DNA of 64,000 nucleotides from Bdellovibrionales bacterium RIFCSPHIGHO2_01_FULL_40_29. Lineage in GTDB: Bacteria > Bdellovibrionota > Bdellovibrionia > Bdellovibrionales > Bdellovibrionaceae. Numbering within the stretch: position 1 is the first letter of the stretch; every line of letters starts with the position of its first letter. Shown here piece by piece: positions 63,437 to 64,000 of this stretch. The notes beneath the pieces are model-generated. The model did no database searches. It had not been told where the DNA came from and saw only the letters and a list, made by a program, of their open reading frames with translations. Made by a program: the position numbers and the translations under genes. The stretch covers positions 62,001 to 126,000 of the forward strand of contig MEPU01000008.1 of assembly GCA_001771815.1 (NCBI GenBank), given 5' to 3'.

Positions 63437-64000
63437 TTAAAGCGTGTACCACTCTATACTTCGCTTGATTGCTTCGGCTGTTGAAAAAACTGGTTTTAAC
63501 GAAAATTTAGATTCTACAAACGATGTGTCTGGGACCATAAAGTTAACCTTATCCGCATTAGCATGACCGCCTACATATAAAATTTCTTTAGGTGACACAA
63601 ATGATTCCGTTACCATTTTAGCAACATCTGCTAATTCGAAAGCTTCTGAATTGCCTAAATTATAAGTCGCTCCGCTTTCGCCATTTAAAACCAATGTTAA
63701 AACTTGGTAAGCCACATCAGCTCCATAAAGAAAACTTCGCACTGTTTTACCAGTTCCAAGAACTTTAATCGTAGTCCCTTTGATAGCATCATGAATAAAA
63801 TTATTCAAAGCCCATGGGCTTGTTAACGTTTGATGGGGGCCAATAAAAGTAAAAGGCCTAATCACAATGCTTGGAGTTCGGTACTGCTGACGGTATGCCG
63901 AAGTCAATACTTCAGAATAGATTTTTCCCGCAATGTAAGGACTTAATTCATTATTAACTAATAACAAATCACTTTCTTTGACGGGTTTAGAAATTGTATT
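63437..64000 (-). CDS. NAD-dependent epimerase/dehydratase, C-terminal part (gene continues beyond window)
   Basis: 188 codons are visible to the window edge. The YxxxK motif YIAGKIYSEVL, VIRPFTFIGPHQTLTSPWALNNFI, GTGKTVRSFLYGADVA and the ending AIKRSIEWYTL show an extended SDR. The upstream residues NTISKPVKESDLL read on without a start, so the true N-terminus with the NAD motif lies outside. First or middle gene of the operon with the aldolase and TPP enzyme. Confidence 0.88.
   Translation of the reverse strand, partial: NTISKPVKESDLLLVNNELSPYIAGKIYSEVLTSAYRQQYRTPSIVIRPFTFIGPHQTLTSPWALNNFIHDAIKGTTIKVLGTGKTVRSFLYGADVAYQVLTLVLNGESGATYNLGNSEAFELADVAKMVTESFVSPKEILYVGGHANADKVNFMVPDTSFVESKFSLKPVFSTAEAIKRSIEWYTL

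Overview
This 64 kb window looks like a chromosomal segment of a Gram-negative, AT-rich bacterium. The Sec translocase genes sit with queuosine genes. There is an MreB gene, many exported beta-barrel or lipoprotein-like products, a DUF4423/TIGR02147 regulator, a bacteriohemerythrin and a large O-antigen/capsule locus. The mix resembles Bdellovibrionota or other deltaproteobacteria-like lineages. That placement is an inference from gene content only; no rRNA gene is present to settle it.

Region 1-9.1 kb (minus strand) is one tightly packed run: a FecR-domain protein, a fibronectin-like/beta-barrel protein, a membrane adenylate cyclase, queA, a zinc-ribbon methyltransferase, tgt, yajC and the 5' part of secD. 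Several of these genes overlap or abut. 9.2-11.6 kb holds an MsbA-like ABC exporter, a glutaredoxin-fold protein without any cysteine, and a possible 34-residue membrane microprotein on the opposite strand with its own terminator.

11.8-15.0 kb is a small accessory island next to tRNA-Leu(GAG). It has an HTH/nucleotidyltransferase pair that looks like a toxin-antitoxin module with a palindromic operator and a leaderless start, a BrnT/BrnA module, and a frameshifted lipoprotein translationally coupled to an unknown protein. Two related hairpins, both with GTTAAC in the loop, lie at its two sides. 15-27.5 kb is a mosaic of short operons: DUF4423 regulator, bacteriohemerythrin, small membrane proteins, a zinc phospholipase/DUF6765-like exported protein, an orphan receiver, a two-gene acyltransferase plus haem-oxygenase-like diiron enzyme unit, a histidine phosphatase, TrhA/hemolysin III, an M14 peptidase, and a second FecR-like protein coupled to a WaaE-type glycosyltransferase.

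27.5-37.8 kb is mostly housekeeping: exported barrel, mreB, metG, TrmH-type and TrmO tRNA methyltransferases, an MFS transporter, dps, the membrane pyrophosphatase hppA, and cysteine synthase.

37.9-64 kb is a surface-polysaccharide locus. A ugd - UDP-sugar decarboxylase - phosphoglucose isomerase operon supplies precursors. galE and an O-antigen ligase/polymerase follow. A CapD-like dehydratase, a phosphoglycosyltransferase, FnlC, FnlA, FnlB and a WbuB-like transferase give N-acetyl-fucosamine chemistry. After these come another glycosyltransferase, a Wzx flippase, two tail-to-tail polymerase-like paralogues, a YfhO/GtrB-type pair, and a three-gene set (epimerase, HpcH/HpaI aldolase, TPP-dependent enzyme) that may build an unusual sugar or acyl decoration. 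The last gene runs off the end of the window.
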